A stretch of 46,677 nucleotides of DNA, taken from an uncultured Verrucomicrobia subdivision 3 bacterium (GTDB taxonomy: Bacteria; Verrucomicrobiota; Verrucomicrobiia; Limisphaerales; UBA11358). Below are positions 1 to 9,125 of this stretch, one piece after another (the stretch's first letter is position 1; every line of letters begins with the position of its first letter). The stretch is taken from contig CAISYZ010000043.1 in assembly GCA_903889895.1 (NCBI GenBank), forward strand, positions 1-46,677, given 5' to 3'. The notes under the pieces are model-generated. The model saw only the letters and a list, made by a program, of their open reading frames with translations, made no database searches and was not told the DNA's origin. A program made the translations under genes and the position numbers.

Positions 1-43
1 CATCCACCAACACTCTTCTGCGAATCTCGGCCCAGTCATTCAT
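1..43 (-). CDS. istA: IS21-family transposase IstA, N-terminal 14 codons only (left copy)
   Basis: On the minus strand an ATG at 43 opens MNDWAEIRRRVLVD and runs off the contig. This matches the usual start of IS21-family IstA (a W.EIRRRVLV motif ahead of the helix-turn-helix). IstA is the DDE recombinase that acts with the ATPase IstB in cut-and-paste transposition. Only 43 bases are present, so the catalytic core cannot be assessed. It is identical to the copy at the right end. Confidence 0.7.
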   Translation of the reverse strand, partial: MNDWAEIRRRVLVD

Positions 44-75
44 ATTGCGATACATGCTTCATTGTTAATGAAGAT

Positions 76-132
76 GCCGCACTTTTGAACCGCCGCGTCA
101 CACACATGACCCCGCCGCACTTTTCAGCCGCC
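76..132 (-). repeat. IS21 terminal repeat pair (left copy)
   Basis: Two 19-bp direct repeats (about 17 of 19 identical, core AAAAGTGCGGC) lie at 114-132 and 76-94 when read on the minus strand. Multiple spaced repeats inside the end are typical of IS21-family elements and are presumed IstA binding sites. A 7-bp inverted repeat (CTTCATT / AATGAAG, 3-base loop) at 57-73 sits between them and the istA start. Confidence 0.65.
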
Positions 133-140
133 GTTTACAC

Positions 141-1328
141 CAGCAGTTTGCCGCCACGGTTTACAGTCCGCCACTGCGGCTTACGCGCAATGGCTTGAGC
201 AATCTCGGTTCAGACACCAACTCGACCACCAACCTGAAGCCTGGCGCGGAGAATGACTTTGCCAAATATCTCGCCGACATATTGCTGCACTTTCGCGATA
301 ACTCCAACCCGGCCGAGCGGATAAACTTCAATTACATTTACCCTGTCAACGAGCCGCAATGGGACTGGCAGCATTCCCAGGAAGGCTGCCGCGCTGCTAA
401 CGACGATTTGAAAAAGATATTTGGCGCGCTGAAACGGCAGTTGGATCAAGCTGGCCTGCGGACAAAAATCCTCGGTCCCGAATCCGGTTCCATCCCGGAC
501 ATGTATTCCCTCGACCAACCGGCGCGTGATAAGTGGAAGGCGGACTACGGAGATTATCTACATTTTATCTGTGGCAGCCCAGCGCTGTCCGCCTGTTTCA
601 GCGGCATTATTACCTACCATAGCTATTGGTCGGACGATGTTGCCAGCCAGTTGACCCAGCACCGGCAACAGCTTGGTCGTGAGTTTGCAAAGTATTCCGG
701 ATGGAAAATCTGGCAGAGCGAATACTGCATCATGGAATCCGGCCGCGACCTCGGCATGGATGCGGCGCTGCGGATGGCGCGGATTATTCATTGCGATCTC
801 ACACTGGTGAATGCGTCTTCCTGGCAATGGTGGAACGCTGTGGCGAACGAGGATTTCAAGAGCGGACTGATTTACACGGACTACAAAAAGCCCGGCGATG
901 CGGAAACGATTTACGAATCAAAACTGCTTTGGACGCTCGGCAATTTCAGCCGCTTCATTCGGCCCGGCATGGTGCGCGTGGAACTGCGCGGTCCACAAGA
1001 CATCGAAGGTCTGCTGGCCTCGGCGTATCGCGAACCACAGTCCGGCCGGCTGGTTATCGTTTTTATCAATCTGGCCGCCACTGCCCAAAATGTCCGGGCC
1101 GCCTCAATATCCGGCCCTCAAACTGAAGGAATACCGAGACGCTTTGCGTCTTATACCACCGACGCACAGAAAAATCTGGCCGTTGGTGAAGAAGTTGACA
1201 TTAATAATTCGTTCGTTATTCCGCCACGTAGTGTGGTCACTCTGGTTGGCGACGTTACCATGCCGGGAAATCCATCGCTGGCTGATATGTTGCCGCAATC
1301 AATGGTTATTACTAACTCATCGCCTTAA
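141..1328 (+). CDS. GH30 glycoside hydrolase (endo-beta-1,6-galactanase-like), 5'-truncated by IS21
   Basis: A retaining (beta/alpha)8 hydrolase of family GH30, most like the endo-beta-1,6-galactanase branch that cuts arabinogalactan side chains. The acid/base Glu is in YPVNEPQWDW (codon 351-353) and the nucleophile Glu in WQSEY (codon 720-722). The C-terminal part forms the usual beta-sandwich. The frame is open to the left of the first candidate start (TTG at 195), and 165-194 encodes SPPLRLTRNG, which matches the conserved GH30 SPP..MT.NG segment. Homology therefore continues to the IS boundary at 139. The signal peptide and roughly the first hundred residues, with the first barrel strands, are missing, so the product is almost certainly inactive here unless the other gene half is intact elsewhere. 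The family call is secure. Substrate is inferred from the family. Confidence 0.85.
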   Translation, partial: QQFAATVYSPPLRLTRNGLSNLGSDTNSTTNLKPGAENDFAKYLADILLHFRDNSNPAERINFNYIYPVNEPQWDWQHSQEGCRAANDDLKKIFGALKRQLDQAGLRTKILGPESGSIPDMYSLDQPARDKWKADYGDYLHFICGSPALSACFSGIITYHSYWSDDVASQLTQHRQQLGREFAKYSGWKIWQSEYCIMESGRDLGMDAALRMARIIHCDLTLVNASSWQWWNAVANEDFKSGLIYTDYKKPGDAETIYESKLLWTLGNFSRFIRPGMVRVELRGPQDIEGLLASAYREPQSGRLVIVFINLAATAQNVRAASISGPQTEGIPRRFASYTTDAQKNLAVGEEVDINNSFVIPPRSVVTLVGDVTMPGNPSLADMLPQSMVITNSSP

Positions 1329-1399
1329 ATGCCACTTAAACCCATGCTGCTTTTTGGAATTATTAATACAGCGCTTTTATCTAAAATTGCCTGACGCCT

Positions 1400-2989
1400 A
1401 TGACAACAAAACCTATCTCAATTGCCGTCGCCTTCTTGCTTTGCGAATTGCTTGTGGCCGGATGCCGGACAGACAAAAGTTCAGGCACAAACCGGGGTCA
1501 AGCCATCGCTGATGTTTTTGTGGACGTTTCGCAAATCCATCACGATGTGAAATCCAACGGCGACTCCTGGGATTACTTGTGGGCGGACGACGACAACTTG
1601 TATTCCTTCGCTTGCGACTCGCGCGGCTATGGAACGCAATATCGCAATTTCAATTTCAACAGACTCACCGGCCCGGCATGGAATCAACTTGCCGGCGAGA
1701 TTGTCAATTCGATGGACGAATACGGCAAGGCCGACCAATCGTTTGCGAACGGCGCGAACTGGAAGACCACCGGCGCGGAGTGCATTGACGGCGTGTTCTA
1801 CGCGTTCATCGCCGAGAACTGGTATGGCAAGCAGCGCGCCTATGGCGGCGCGGCGCGCGATCCGTTCATGCGCCAGACTGTGAACAACATGAGCCTCATC
1901 AAGTCCACCGACAAAGGGAAAACCTGGACGCGAGGCGAAAAAGAAAATTACGACGCGCCGATGTGGACGAACAAATTATACAGCACCGCATTTTTCTTCA
2001 AATACGGCCAGAATGGCGGCAACACTGTTCAGGATGATCGGGACAAATTTGTTTATGCCATGTCCAACGACGGTTATTGGGACAGTGGCTCGCGGTTCCG
2101 CCTCGGCCGCGTGGCACGCGACAAAATCGGGAATCTGAACGCCACCGACTGGGAATATTTTTGCGGCGGCGGTTGGACGGAAAATCTTGACCAGTCCACG
2201 CGCGTGCCCGGTTTGCCGGACGGGACGAATCTCTGCACGATGGGCAGCCCGATTTGGCTGCCGTCGCTCAAAACCTACGTCGCGCCGTTGTGGCATGATA
2301 TCGGCAGGTTCACTTCGTGGTATTACCCGCCCGACGTGATGTTCGAGTTCTGGCAGGCACCGCATCCGTGGGGACCGTGGTCGCGCATCGGCGGAAAATC
2401 AGCGATGGAGTTCATCGGCGATCCCGGCCCGAAGCGCATCCATCGCTGGTATGGCCCGACGTTCAGCCCGAAATTCATCACCAACAACCTGGACGGCAGC
2501 GTTACGGCCATCCTGCTTTTCTCCGGCTCAACCTGGGAGGACAAGCCGGACAGTCTCTACAAAAACAACTCCTGCCCGGTCACATTTTATCCGCACCCGC
2601 AGCCCAAGCTCCGCGAGACATTCAACGACACCGACGCGAAGTATTCCGACGGCTGGTTTTACCAGACGAATCGCAACGTCGGCGATTGGAACAACGACGC
2701 GCATGTCACCACCAACACCGGCAGTTACTGCGAATTTACTTTCAAGGGCGTCGGGATCGAAGTGTTGTCCGAAAAATTTCACGACATGGGCGAAATCGAA
2801 GTGGCACTGGACGGCGTTTCGCAGGGCCGCATCCAACTCTATCAAGACCCGATGCCTCGGCTGTATCGGATTCCGGTTTTTCGGAGAATGGCTTTGTCGT
2901 CTGGCCGCCACACCGTTCGTGTCACCAACATTGCCACCAACGGCGCGTTTTGTATCGTGGATGGATTCAGAGTCTATGGCGGGCGCTGA
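1400..2989 (+). CDS. Exported lipoprotein, DUF4185-like beta-propeller with C-terminal beta-sandwich module
   Basis: 529 residues. The N-terminus is a lipoprotein signal (hydrophobic run ending VAGC, about residues 10-22), so it is probably outer-membrane or periplasmic. Residues about 40-400 have propeller-like repeats (WADDDNLYS, STDKGKTWTRG, LDGSVTAILLFSG) that resemble DUF4185 and sialidase/GH-like propellers. Residues about 410-529 are a separate jelly-roll-like module (EFTFKGVGIEVLSEK, GRHTVRVTNI, CIVDGFRVYGG) of the sort appended to alpha-fucosidases, which suggests carbohydrate binding. It lies 71 bp after the GH30 and 52 bp before the GH172. No catalytic residues can be assigned. Its place in the cluster suggests a glycan-active or glycan-binding role, but the reaction is unknown. 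Confidence 0.6.
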   Translation: MTTKPISIAVAFLLCELLVAGCRTDKSSGTNRGQAIADVFVDVSQIHHDVKSNGDSWDYLWADDDNLYSFACDSRGYGTQYRNFNFNRLTGPAWNQLAGEIVNSMDEYGKADQSFANGANWKTTGAECIDGVFYAFIAENWYGKQRAYGGAARDPFMRQTVNNMSLIKSTDKGKTWTRGEKENYDAPMWTNKLYSTAFFFKYGQNGGNTVQDDRDKFVYAMSNDGYWDSGSRFRLGRVARDKIGNLNATDWEYFCGGGWTENLDQSTRVPGLPDGTNLCTMGSPIWLPSLKTYVAPLWHDIGRFTSWYYPPDVMFEFWQAPHPWGPWSRIGGKSAMEFIGDPGPKRIHRWYGPTFSPKFITNNLDGSVTAILLFSGSTWEDKPDSLYKNNSCPVTFYPHPQPKLRETFNDTDAKYSDGWFYQTNRNVGDWNNDAHVTTNTGSYCEFTFKGVGIEVLSEKFHDMGEIEVALDGVSQGRIQLYQDPMPRLYRIPVFRRMALSSGRHTVRVTNIATNGAFCIVDGFRVYGGR

Positions 2990-3041
2990 ACAATCGTTAA
3001 TGCCAAGCGACTTGGCCATCAACCGCTGAATTTCCTGTTTT

Positions 3042-4040
3042 ATGAAACATAAATATTTTGTTGTCTTTGCTGCCTATTTGCTGGCCACGCTGCCCGTGTC
3101 CGCCCAACTGCCGGTTGTGAAGGCAGACCAGGCGCTCAAAACTTTTGGAACGATGGGCAAGGAAGTCACGCCGCTTCGCCGGGACAGCGAGGCGGAGCTG
3201 TTTCGGCACGAAGGCAAAGGCTGCCTGACGCACATGTGGTTCGGTGGCGCGTTCCAGGGGGTTGCCCAGACCCGCATCCGCATTTATGTGGACGGCGAGA
3301 CCAATGCCTCGATTGACATGGAGCTTTACCTCGGACACGGCATCGGTTTTGGCGACGAGTTTGCGCCGTGGGGTGTCGCCCGCATCGGCAAGGCGGGTGC
3401 GCCGAACAGCGTTTACAACACCTACCGGATTCCGTTTGGCAAAAGCATTCGCGTCACCGGCCAGCTTGCTCCCGACACCTCGGGAAGTCCGCTGTGTTGG
3501 TGGATCATTCGCGGCACGGAGAACCTGCCGGTGGAACTGGGCGGCGTGCGCCTGCCGGACCAGGCGCGGTTGAAACTTTACAAACTGGAAAATCACACCG
3601 CCCAGCCGCTCGAAGAATTTTCGCTGTGCGATGTGAAGGGCGATGGCGCGCTTTATCAAGTGACGATGGCCGCGAAAGGACTGCGTCACTTGGAGGATGA
3701 AAAGCAGCGGTGGAAGGACTTTAGTTTCATGGAAGCCTGTATGCGTGCTTACATCGGCGGCGCGAAAGAGCCGTTGTTTTTGTCATCCGGTTTGGAGGAT
3801 TATTTTCTCGGCACCTACTATTTCAACAAGGGCCGCTATGCGACGCCGGTGGCCGGTTTGACCCACTTCGACAAGGATGAAAACGAATTTTCCGCCTATC
3901 GTTTTCACGAGGATGATCCGGTGTTTTTCCAAAATGGCCTGCGCCTGACCTCTCGGTGTGGCGAGAAAATCGGCGACAAAGTTTTCCACGACCCGCCGGC
4001 AGCCCGCTATACCACCTACGTCTGGCTTTACCAATGGTGA
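3042..4040 (+). CDS. GH172 (DUF2961) family exported glycoside hydrolase
   Basis: 332 residues with a clean signal peptide (cleavage near VSAQ, residue about 22). The body matches DUF2961, now GH172, whose characterised members act on alpha-fructofuranosides, alpha-arabinofuranosides and difructose dianhydrides through a trimeric beta-jelly-roll fold. The diagnostic SGLEDYFLGTYYF carries the likely catalytic Glu (E252). Other family-like segments are KGCLTHMWFGG and DMELYLGHGIGFGDEFAPWG. It is slightly shorter than many members and ends at the usual YVWLYQW strand. The start is the ATG followed by the basic-hydrophobic leader. It is 23 bp upstream of the GH92 and probably cotranscribed. An arabinofuranosidase role would suit a pectin or arabinogalactan locus, but substrate is not readable from sequence. 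Confidence 0.75.
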   Translation: MKHKYFVVFAAYLLATLPVSAQLPVVKADQALKTFGTMGKEVTPLRRDSEAELFRHEGKGCLTHMWFGGAFQGVAQTRIRIYVDGETNASIDMELYLGHGIGFGDEFAPWGVARIGKAGAPNSVYNTYRIPFGKSIRVTGQLAPDTSGSPLCWWIIRGTENLPVELGGVRLPDQARLKLYKLENHTAQPLEEFSLCDVKGDGALYQVTMAAKGLRHLEDEKQRWKDFSFMEACMRAYIGGAKEPLFLSSGLEDYFLGTYYFNKGRYATPVAGLTHFDKDENEFSAYRFHEDDPVFFQNGLRLTSRCGEKIGDKVFHDPPAARYTTYVWLYQW

Positions 4041-4063
4041 ATGTTTAAAAATGATAATTTGAA

Positions 4064-6439
4064 ATGAGAATCAACTGCAGGATAATTGGACAGGGGTGGA
4101 AGGAAAGGCTCGGCTTGTGGCTGGCCTTTGGGCTTCCAATTTTCGCCGCTGCGGCCGGCCGCAGTGCCGGCACTAGCCACGAGGCCGACCGTTCCCTTTC
4201 CCCGGTGGACTACGTTCGCCCTTGGATTGGTTCTGACAACGGGCGATGGTTTCAGGTGGTCAGCGCTTGCCGCCCCTTTGGCTTGGTCGGCATTGTGCCA
4301 GACACCGAGATCAAGACCCGGTTCGGAAACAGCGGCTATGTGTATTCAAAGACCAACGTCTATGGGTTCGCGCATCTGCACGGCTGGGGTTTGGCGGGAA
4401 TCTTAGTTATGCCAACTTTGGATGGTGTCGAAGCTGCGAAAGGACCGGACGGCTGGGTTTCCGCCTTCCAGCATTCCCAAGAAATCATGACGGCCGGCTA
4501 CCACAAGGTTCTGCTGGACCGCTACGGCATCACGGCGGAAATCACCTCGACGGTGCGCGCGGGTTTTCACCGTTGGACCTTCGCCCGCTCCGGTCAGGCT
4601 AACATCATCTTCGACCTCGCTTCAAAGCTGCCAGAAGCCGATCAAACCGACGCGAAAGTGACCCGCGTCGGTGACGCCGAGATCGAAGGCTGGGTTCATC
4701 TGCACGCCGGTTACGAGGGGGAAAGCGATGATGTCGGAAAGGTTTTCTTCGTCGCGCGATTCAGCAAACCATTTGATTCGTTGAACGGATGGCAAGGAAA
4801 AGACCTGGGCATGGTGAATTCCGCCAGCGGCCATCCGCTGGTTATCTGGCCCCGCTTCTCGGTGCGGCGAGGTGAGGTGCTGACGATGAAGATTGGGCTG
4901 TCCTTCTGTAGTGCAACCGGGGCGAGGAATAATCTGGATGCCGAAATTGGCGGCCGGAGCTTCGAAGCCATCCGGGATGAATCACGAGCAGAGTGGAACC
5001 AATGGCTCAACCGGGTGACGGTCCGGGGCGGAACCGAGAGTCAGCGGATCAAGTTCTACACGGACGCATGGCACGCACTGTTCGGCCGGCAAACCCTGAA
5101 TGATGCGGACGGCGCGTATGTTGACCGCATGAGCGGGCGAATCCGCCGGCTTCCCATGGAAAACGGAAGGTCGCAGCATCGGGTGTTCAACACCGATTCA
5201 CTTTGGCTGTCGCAATGGCAACTCAATCTGTGGTGGGGCATGGCCTGTCCGAAAATCCTTCAGGAATGGGTGCAGGACTCGCTGCTGTGGTATGAAAATG
5301 ATCCCAACCACCGCATCCCTTGGGGCAATGTGAACGGCGCTCAAAGCTGGGTCATGATGGGGTGCCAGCGGACGCCCTTGATCGCACGAGCCGTGCAAAT
5401 GGGGATGACGGGCTTTGACGCCGAGCGGGCCTATGCGGTGCTTAAAGAAATGCACACCTCGCCGCGCGTCGGCGGGCATGGCTGGATGGACGGCTTGAAT
5501 GAATATCTCTCGTTGGGCTACGTTTCCAGCGATGCCGAAATCATTGATCAAAGTCGTTCGGCCTCGCTGACCTGCGAATACGCCTTCCCGGACTGGGCGC
5601 TGGCGCAACTGGCGCTCAAGCTTGGCCACACCAACGACTCCGCCGAGTTCATGCGACGCTCGGAGAACTGGACGAATCTCTGGGACGGCCAATATATCCG
5701 TCCGCGTCACCGCGACGGACGCTGGGCAGACTTTAATCCGCTCGTTGGTCGGAACCGTGGTTATGCCGAGGCCAATGCGGAGCAATATTCGTTTTTCAAT
5801 GTTCAGGATGTGCCCGGCATGGCCGTGCGGATGGGCGGCTTTGACCGGTTTGCCGAGCGGTTGCAAAACGACTTTGTGCAGGCTGAACCCAGGCAGTTTG
5901 CCTTCAGCGAAGGACAGTTTGGTTCCGAAGGCACTGTGAATTATGCCAACGAACCGTGCATGGCGGAGGCACATCTCTTCAACCATGCCGGGCGTCCCTG
6001 GCTCTCGCAGTATTGGGTCCGGCGGGTGCATGAATTGGCCTATGGCGGAACCGATGCCTCCGGCGGCTATGCGCACGGCGACGAGGATCAAGGCATGATG
6101 GGGGCTGTGAGTGCGCTCATGGCGACCGGCTTATTCTCGGTGCGTGGCGGCTGCGAGAATCCGCCCATGTATGAAATTACCAGCCCGCTTTTCGACACGG
6201 TGACGTTCCAACTCGACACGAATTTCTATTCTGGTAAGCAATTTGTCATTCAAACCTACGATAACTCCCCGGCCAACTGCTATATCCAATCGGCCAAACT
6301 CAATGGCCAGCCGCTCGACAATTGCTGGATTTATCAAAGCCAGTTCGCCGCCGGGGGAAAACTTGAAATCTGGCTTGGCCCCAAGCCCAACACCAACTGG
6401 GGTGTCGCCATTCCCCCGTGGAGGGCTCACCAGAAGTAA
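4064..6439 (+). CDS. GH92 family alpha-mannosidase-like protein, exported
   Basis: 791 residues with an N-terminal signal segment. GH92 enzymes are calcium-dependent inverting exo-alpha-mannosidases. Order seen: N-terminal beta-sandwich opening VDYVRPWIGSDNG and GYVYSKTNVYGFAHLHG (about residues 45-110), linker helices with IKFYTDAWHALF and the DG.Y motif (about 310-350), then an (alpha/alpha)6 barrel with NAEQYSFFNVQDVPG and a YANEP motif whose E630 is the expected general acid. The canonical GNDD.G catalytic/metal loop reads GDEDQG here, so one Asp is replaced by Glu. This and other deviations suggest a divergent subgroup that may not be a standard mannosidase. It sits 23 bp after the GH172 and 354 bp before the next intact gene. 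Confidence 0.75.
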   Translation: MRINCRIIGQGWKERLGLWLAFGLPIFAAAAGRSAGTSHEADRSLSPVDYVRPWIGSDNGRWFQVVSACRPFGLVGIVPDTEIKTRFGNSGYVYSKTNVYGFAHLHGWGLAGILVMPTLDGVEAAKGPDGWVSAFQHSQEIMTAGYHKVLLDRYGITAEITSTVRAGFHRWTFARSGQANIIFDLASKLPEADQTDAKVTRVGDAEIEGWVHLHAGYEGESDDVGKVFFVARFSKPFDSLNGWQGKDLGMVNSASGHPLVIWPRFSVRRGEVLTMKIGLSFCSATGARNNLDAEIGGRSFEAIRDESRAEWNQWLNRVTVRGGTESQRIKFYTDAWHALFGRQTLNDADGAYVDRMSGRIRRLPMENGRSQHRVFNTDSLWLSQWQLNLWWGMACPKILQEWVQDSLLWYENDPNHRIPWGNVNGAQSWVMMGCQRTPLIARAVQMGMTGFDAERAYAVLKEMHTSPRVGGHGWMDGLNEYLSLGYVSSDAEIIDQSRSASLTCEYAFPDWALAQLALKLGHTNDSAEFMRRSENWTNLWDGQYIRPRHRDGRWADFNPLVGRNRGYAEANAEQYSFFNVQDVPGMAVRMGGFDRFAERLQNDFVQAEPRQFAFSEGQFGSEGTVNYANEPCMAEAHLFNHAGRPWLSQYWVRRVHELAYGGTDASGGYAHGDEDQGMMGAVSALMATGLFSVRGGCENPPMYEITSPLFDTVTFQLDTNFYSGKQFVIQTYDNSPANCYIQSAKLNGQPLDNCWIYQSQFAAGGKLEIWLGPKPNTNWGVAIPPWRAHQK

Positions 6440-6457
6440 ACCGATCTTCGCAATGTC

Positions 6458-6780
6458 ATGATTCTAAGTTTTACGATTACAGACAATGTCATTTCGCAGG
6501 TAAGATCGCAGTCTGCCTCATGGATGGTTTCCACTTTTCGGCAAACCATGACCAGTCGCTTTGATTTCATGAAATCCACCAACGTCAAGGCCATGCTGAT
6601 TTCGCAGCAAACTCCTGGCACCACCTTGAACTTGCTATGATGGGTGATGAAATCTCTGTCCGGAGCAATGAAAAAACCCGCGCCACGGTGCGCGACTCGA
6701 CACATTCGCACGGTCAGGTGGGATTGGGCTGCGACTGGTCCGGTGCGGAATTCGCTAATTTTTCAATCAAACCCAAATGA
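6458..6780 (+). pseudogene. Decayed relic of a concanavalin-like (GH59-type C-terminal) domain
   Basis: This 354-bp gap holds no intact gene. Its end (6637-6780) encodes GDEISVRSNEKTRATVRDST then HSHGQVGLGCDWSGAEFANFSIKP and a stop. The pattern (I.V..N.K..A.V.D.T...G.VGLG..W..A.F.NF...P) is typical of the lectin-like last domain of GH59 galactosylceramidase-type proteins and related LamG domains. The preceding 180 bases can be read only in another frame and have no clear start or signal peptide. I infer the 3' end of a deleted hydrolase gene. The family label is tentative, but that it is coding-derived is fairly likely. Confidence 0.4.
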
Positions 6781-6793
6781 TCAAACTACCGCA

Positions 6794-9088
6794 ATGAAAT
6801 ACACCTCGTTCATTTCACTGTTTCTGACTGCCATTGTTTCAAGACAGGTTCATCTCGGCGTTTTTATTCTAGCGGGTGCTTTGGCATCTTTGGCGCACGC
6901 GGAGTCCAATGGCGCGCAATTGGTTTCCCGTTATGACGTGGTTTGGAATTCGCCCAGCCAGAACGCCGCCGGTTCCATGCCCATTGGCAACGGCGACCTC
7001 GCCGCCAATGTCTATGCCGTTTCCAACGGCGATTTGTATCTGCTGTTGAGCAAGTCGGATGCCTTCGACTGGCAGGGCAACATTTGCAAGACCGGCTGGT
7101 TGCGCGTCGCGCTCAGGCCCAATCCATTCGCGAACGGTCAGCCGTTCCGGCAGACGCTGGATCTGGTTCATGGCTGCGTTCAAATTGAGGCGGGCGATGT
7201 GCAAATCAAAACTTGGGTGGACGCAAACTGCCCCGTTTATCACGTTCAGATCAACGCAACCAATCCAATCACCGTGACAGCCGAACCGGTTTTTTGGCAT
7301 CGGCCGGACGGCATCCTGGATGTCACGGTCACCAACAAGGACAATCTGATCTGGTATCACACCAATGGCGACCGCAGTTGTTTTGCCTCGGACCTGAAAT
7401 ACTATGACATTTCGCAACTGGCGGCCACGCACACCGATCCGTTCAAGTTCAACACATTTGGCTCTCTATTGGAATGTTCGCAACTCAAAATGATGGATGG
7501 AAAATTGAGCGGCGCCGGCCGGGTCTTTGATCTTCGCGTTCACTCGCTCACGCTGCGGACGCCGAAACCGGACACATGGCTGGCGGAGTTGAAAAAGCTA
7601 GCGCACCGTGATGACGCGCGAACGGATTGGCGCCGGCATTGCGCGTGGTGGGACGCCTTTTGGAATCGCAGTTGGATTGTTGCCTCCGACAAGACTTTGC
7701 CGGCGGCGCAACGTGAAGTGGCCACGGAGCCGGAAAAACCGGGTTGGCGTAGCGAGCCGGACGGCGGATTTGTCGTGGCGCAAAGTTACAATGTCCAGCG
7801 TTACCTGATGGCCTGTCAGAGCCGAGGTGGTTGTCAGGTGCAGTTCAACGGCGGAATCTTCAACGTCCCGCTCCACTTGAAGAACGCAGCCTGGCGTTTG
7901 GACCAGGATTTCGGGCCGGACGAGCGGCTGTGGGGAAACCGGTTCACCTGGCAGAATCAGCGATTGCTTTACTGGCCGCTACTGGCCTCGGGCGATTATG
8001 ACCTGATGCAGCCGTTCTTTCACTATTATTCATCGGTGCTGGACCTTCGCGAGGCCATCACGCGGGCGTGGTTTGGCCCCGGTGGGGCGTATTACCGCGA
8101 AAACGTCCAGTTGACGGGCGCGGAAATTGACGATTCCAAAGTCACCAAAAACAAACCGCCCAAGCCGGACGAGAAGGTGCCGGGCTGGTATCACAACTAC
8201 CATTTTCTCTCCACGCTCGAACTGCCGTGGATGATGCTGGAATATGTGCGGTTCACCGGCGACCAGAAATTCCGGGATGAAGTGCTGCTGCCGATGGCCC
8301 GCGAAAGCCTTTTGTTCTACCAACTGCATTTTCCGCGCGATGCCGCCGGCAAATTGTTGCTCAAGCCGAGCCAGGTAATTGAAACCTGGTGGACGGCGGT
8401 CAATCCCGCGCCGGACATCGCCGGCCTGCGGGCGTTTCTCGACGGCTTGCTGGCGCTGGGTGATTTGCCCAAGGCCGACCGCGAGAACTGGACGAAATTT
8501 CGCGCCGAGATTCCCGCCGTGCCGACCCGCGAGGTGGACGGCAGGCGCGTGCTCGCGCCGGCGGAACAATACGCGGACCAGCACAACGACGAAAACGGCG
8601 AGCTGTATCCCGTCTTTCCGTTCAATTTGTATGGCGTGGCGCGGGGCAATGCCCAGATCGTGCGCGACACCATGCCCGTGCGGACAGTCAAGGACGCCAA
8701 TGGCGGGCGCTGTTGGGCACAGGATGAGATTGACTATGCCTGCGCCGGCATGGCCGACGAGGCCAAGGCGGGGTTGGAACATCGCTTCCGCACCTACAGC
8801 GACGTCATGCGGTTCCCGATGTTTGGCCGCGAGTTTCCTGACTATGTGCCAGACCTTGACAGCAACGGTTCGGGCAGCACAGCGTTGCAGAGAATGCTGG
8901 TGCAGGAAGGCCGCGGGAAAATCTATCTGCTGCCCGCCTGGCCAAAAACCTGGGATGCGGATTTCAAGCTGCACGTTTCCGAAGGCGGCATCCTCGAAGG
9001 CAGGGTCCAAAATGGCATCTTGAAATCCTGGCACATCCAGCCCGCGTCGCGTGCCGGTCAAGTGATCGTCAACCCGCTTTACCGATGA
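6794..9088 (+). CDS. DUF5703 domain exported glycosidase-like protein (GH95-related fold)
   Basis: 764 residues from the ATG at 6794, chosen because it opens a signal peptide (MKYTSFISLF... ending LAHAES). A longer frame starting at 6644 would put 50 relic-derived residues in front and is unlikely. The N-terminal domain has the DUF5703 pattern VVWNSPSQNAAGSMPIGNGD, LLLSKSDAFDWQG and FRQTLDL, a beta-supersandwich like that of GH95 and GH65-clan enzymes. The rest is an (alpha/alpha)6-barrel-like helical region with YLMACQSRGG..QFNGGIFN, a C-terminal beta domain and a terminal KIYLLPAWPKTWDADF strand like GH95. Function is unproven. By fold and context it is a candidate exo-glycosidase acting with the GH95 enzymes. 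It is 37 bp upstream of the propeller hydrolase. Confidence 0.65.
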   Translation: MKYTSFISLFLTAIVSRQVHLGVFILAGALASLAHAESNGAQLVSRYDVVWNSPSQNAAGSMPIGNGDLAANVYAVSNGDLYLLLSKSDAFDWQGNICKTGWLRVALRPNPFANGQPFRQTLDLVHGCVQIEAGDVQIKTWVDANCPVYHVQINATNPITVTAEPVFWHRPDGILDVTVTNKDNLIWYHTNGDRSCFASDLKYYDISQLAATHTDPFKFNTFGSLLECSQLKMMDGKLSGAGRVFDLRVHSLTLRTPKPDTWLAELKKLAHRDDARTDWRRHCAWWDAFWNRSWIVASDKTLPAAQREVATEPEKPGWRSEPDGGFVVAQSYNVQRYLMACQSRGGCQVQFNGGIFNVPLHLKNAAWRLDQDFGPDERLWGNRFTWQNQRLLYWPLLASGDYDLMQPFFHYYSSVLDLREAITRAWFGPGGAYYRENVQLTGAEIDDSKVTKNKPPKPDEKVPGWYHNYHFLSTLELPWMMLEYVRFTGDQKFRDEVLLPMARESLLFYQLHFPRDAAGKLLLKPSQVIETWWTAVNPAPDIAGLRAFLDGLLALGDLPKADRENWTKFRAEIPAVPTREVDGRRVLAPAEQYADQHNDENGELYPVFPFNLYGVARGNAQIVRDTMPVRTVKDANGGRCWAQDEIDYACAGMADEAKAGLEHRFRTYSDVMRFPMFGREFPDYVPDLDSNGSGSTALQRMLVQEGRGKIYLLPAWPKTWDADFKLHVSEGGILEGRVQNGILKSWHIQPASRAGQVIVNPLYR

Positions 9089-9125
9089 AAATGTATTTCC
9101 GAATTGATCAACTGAACAAATCATT

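Larger units (their letters stand above)
1..139 (-). mobile_element. Partial IS21-family insertion sequence, left copy
   Basis: The first 139 bases are the exact reverse complement of the last 139 bases of the window. Read on the minus strand, the block starts with the IS21-type terminal TGT (TGTAAACGG, complement of 131-139). It contains two spaced copies of a short terminal repeat and runs into the start of an istA-like reading frame that leaves the contig at base 1. Identity between the two copies stops exactly at the TGT, so base 139 is the IS/host junction. The insertion interrupts the GH30 gene that begins at 141. The rest of the element (istA body, istB, other end, target duplication) is outside the window. 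Confidence 0.85.

Noticed and set aside
5198..6091. 297-codon minus-strand frame inside the GH92 gene
   Set aside because: It overlaps conserved GH92 motifs on the plus strand and has no recognisable protein features.
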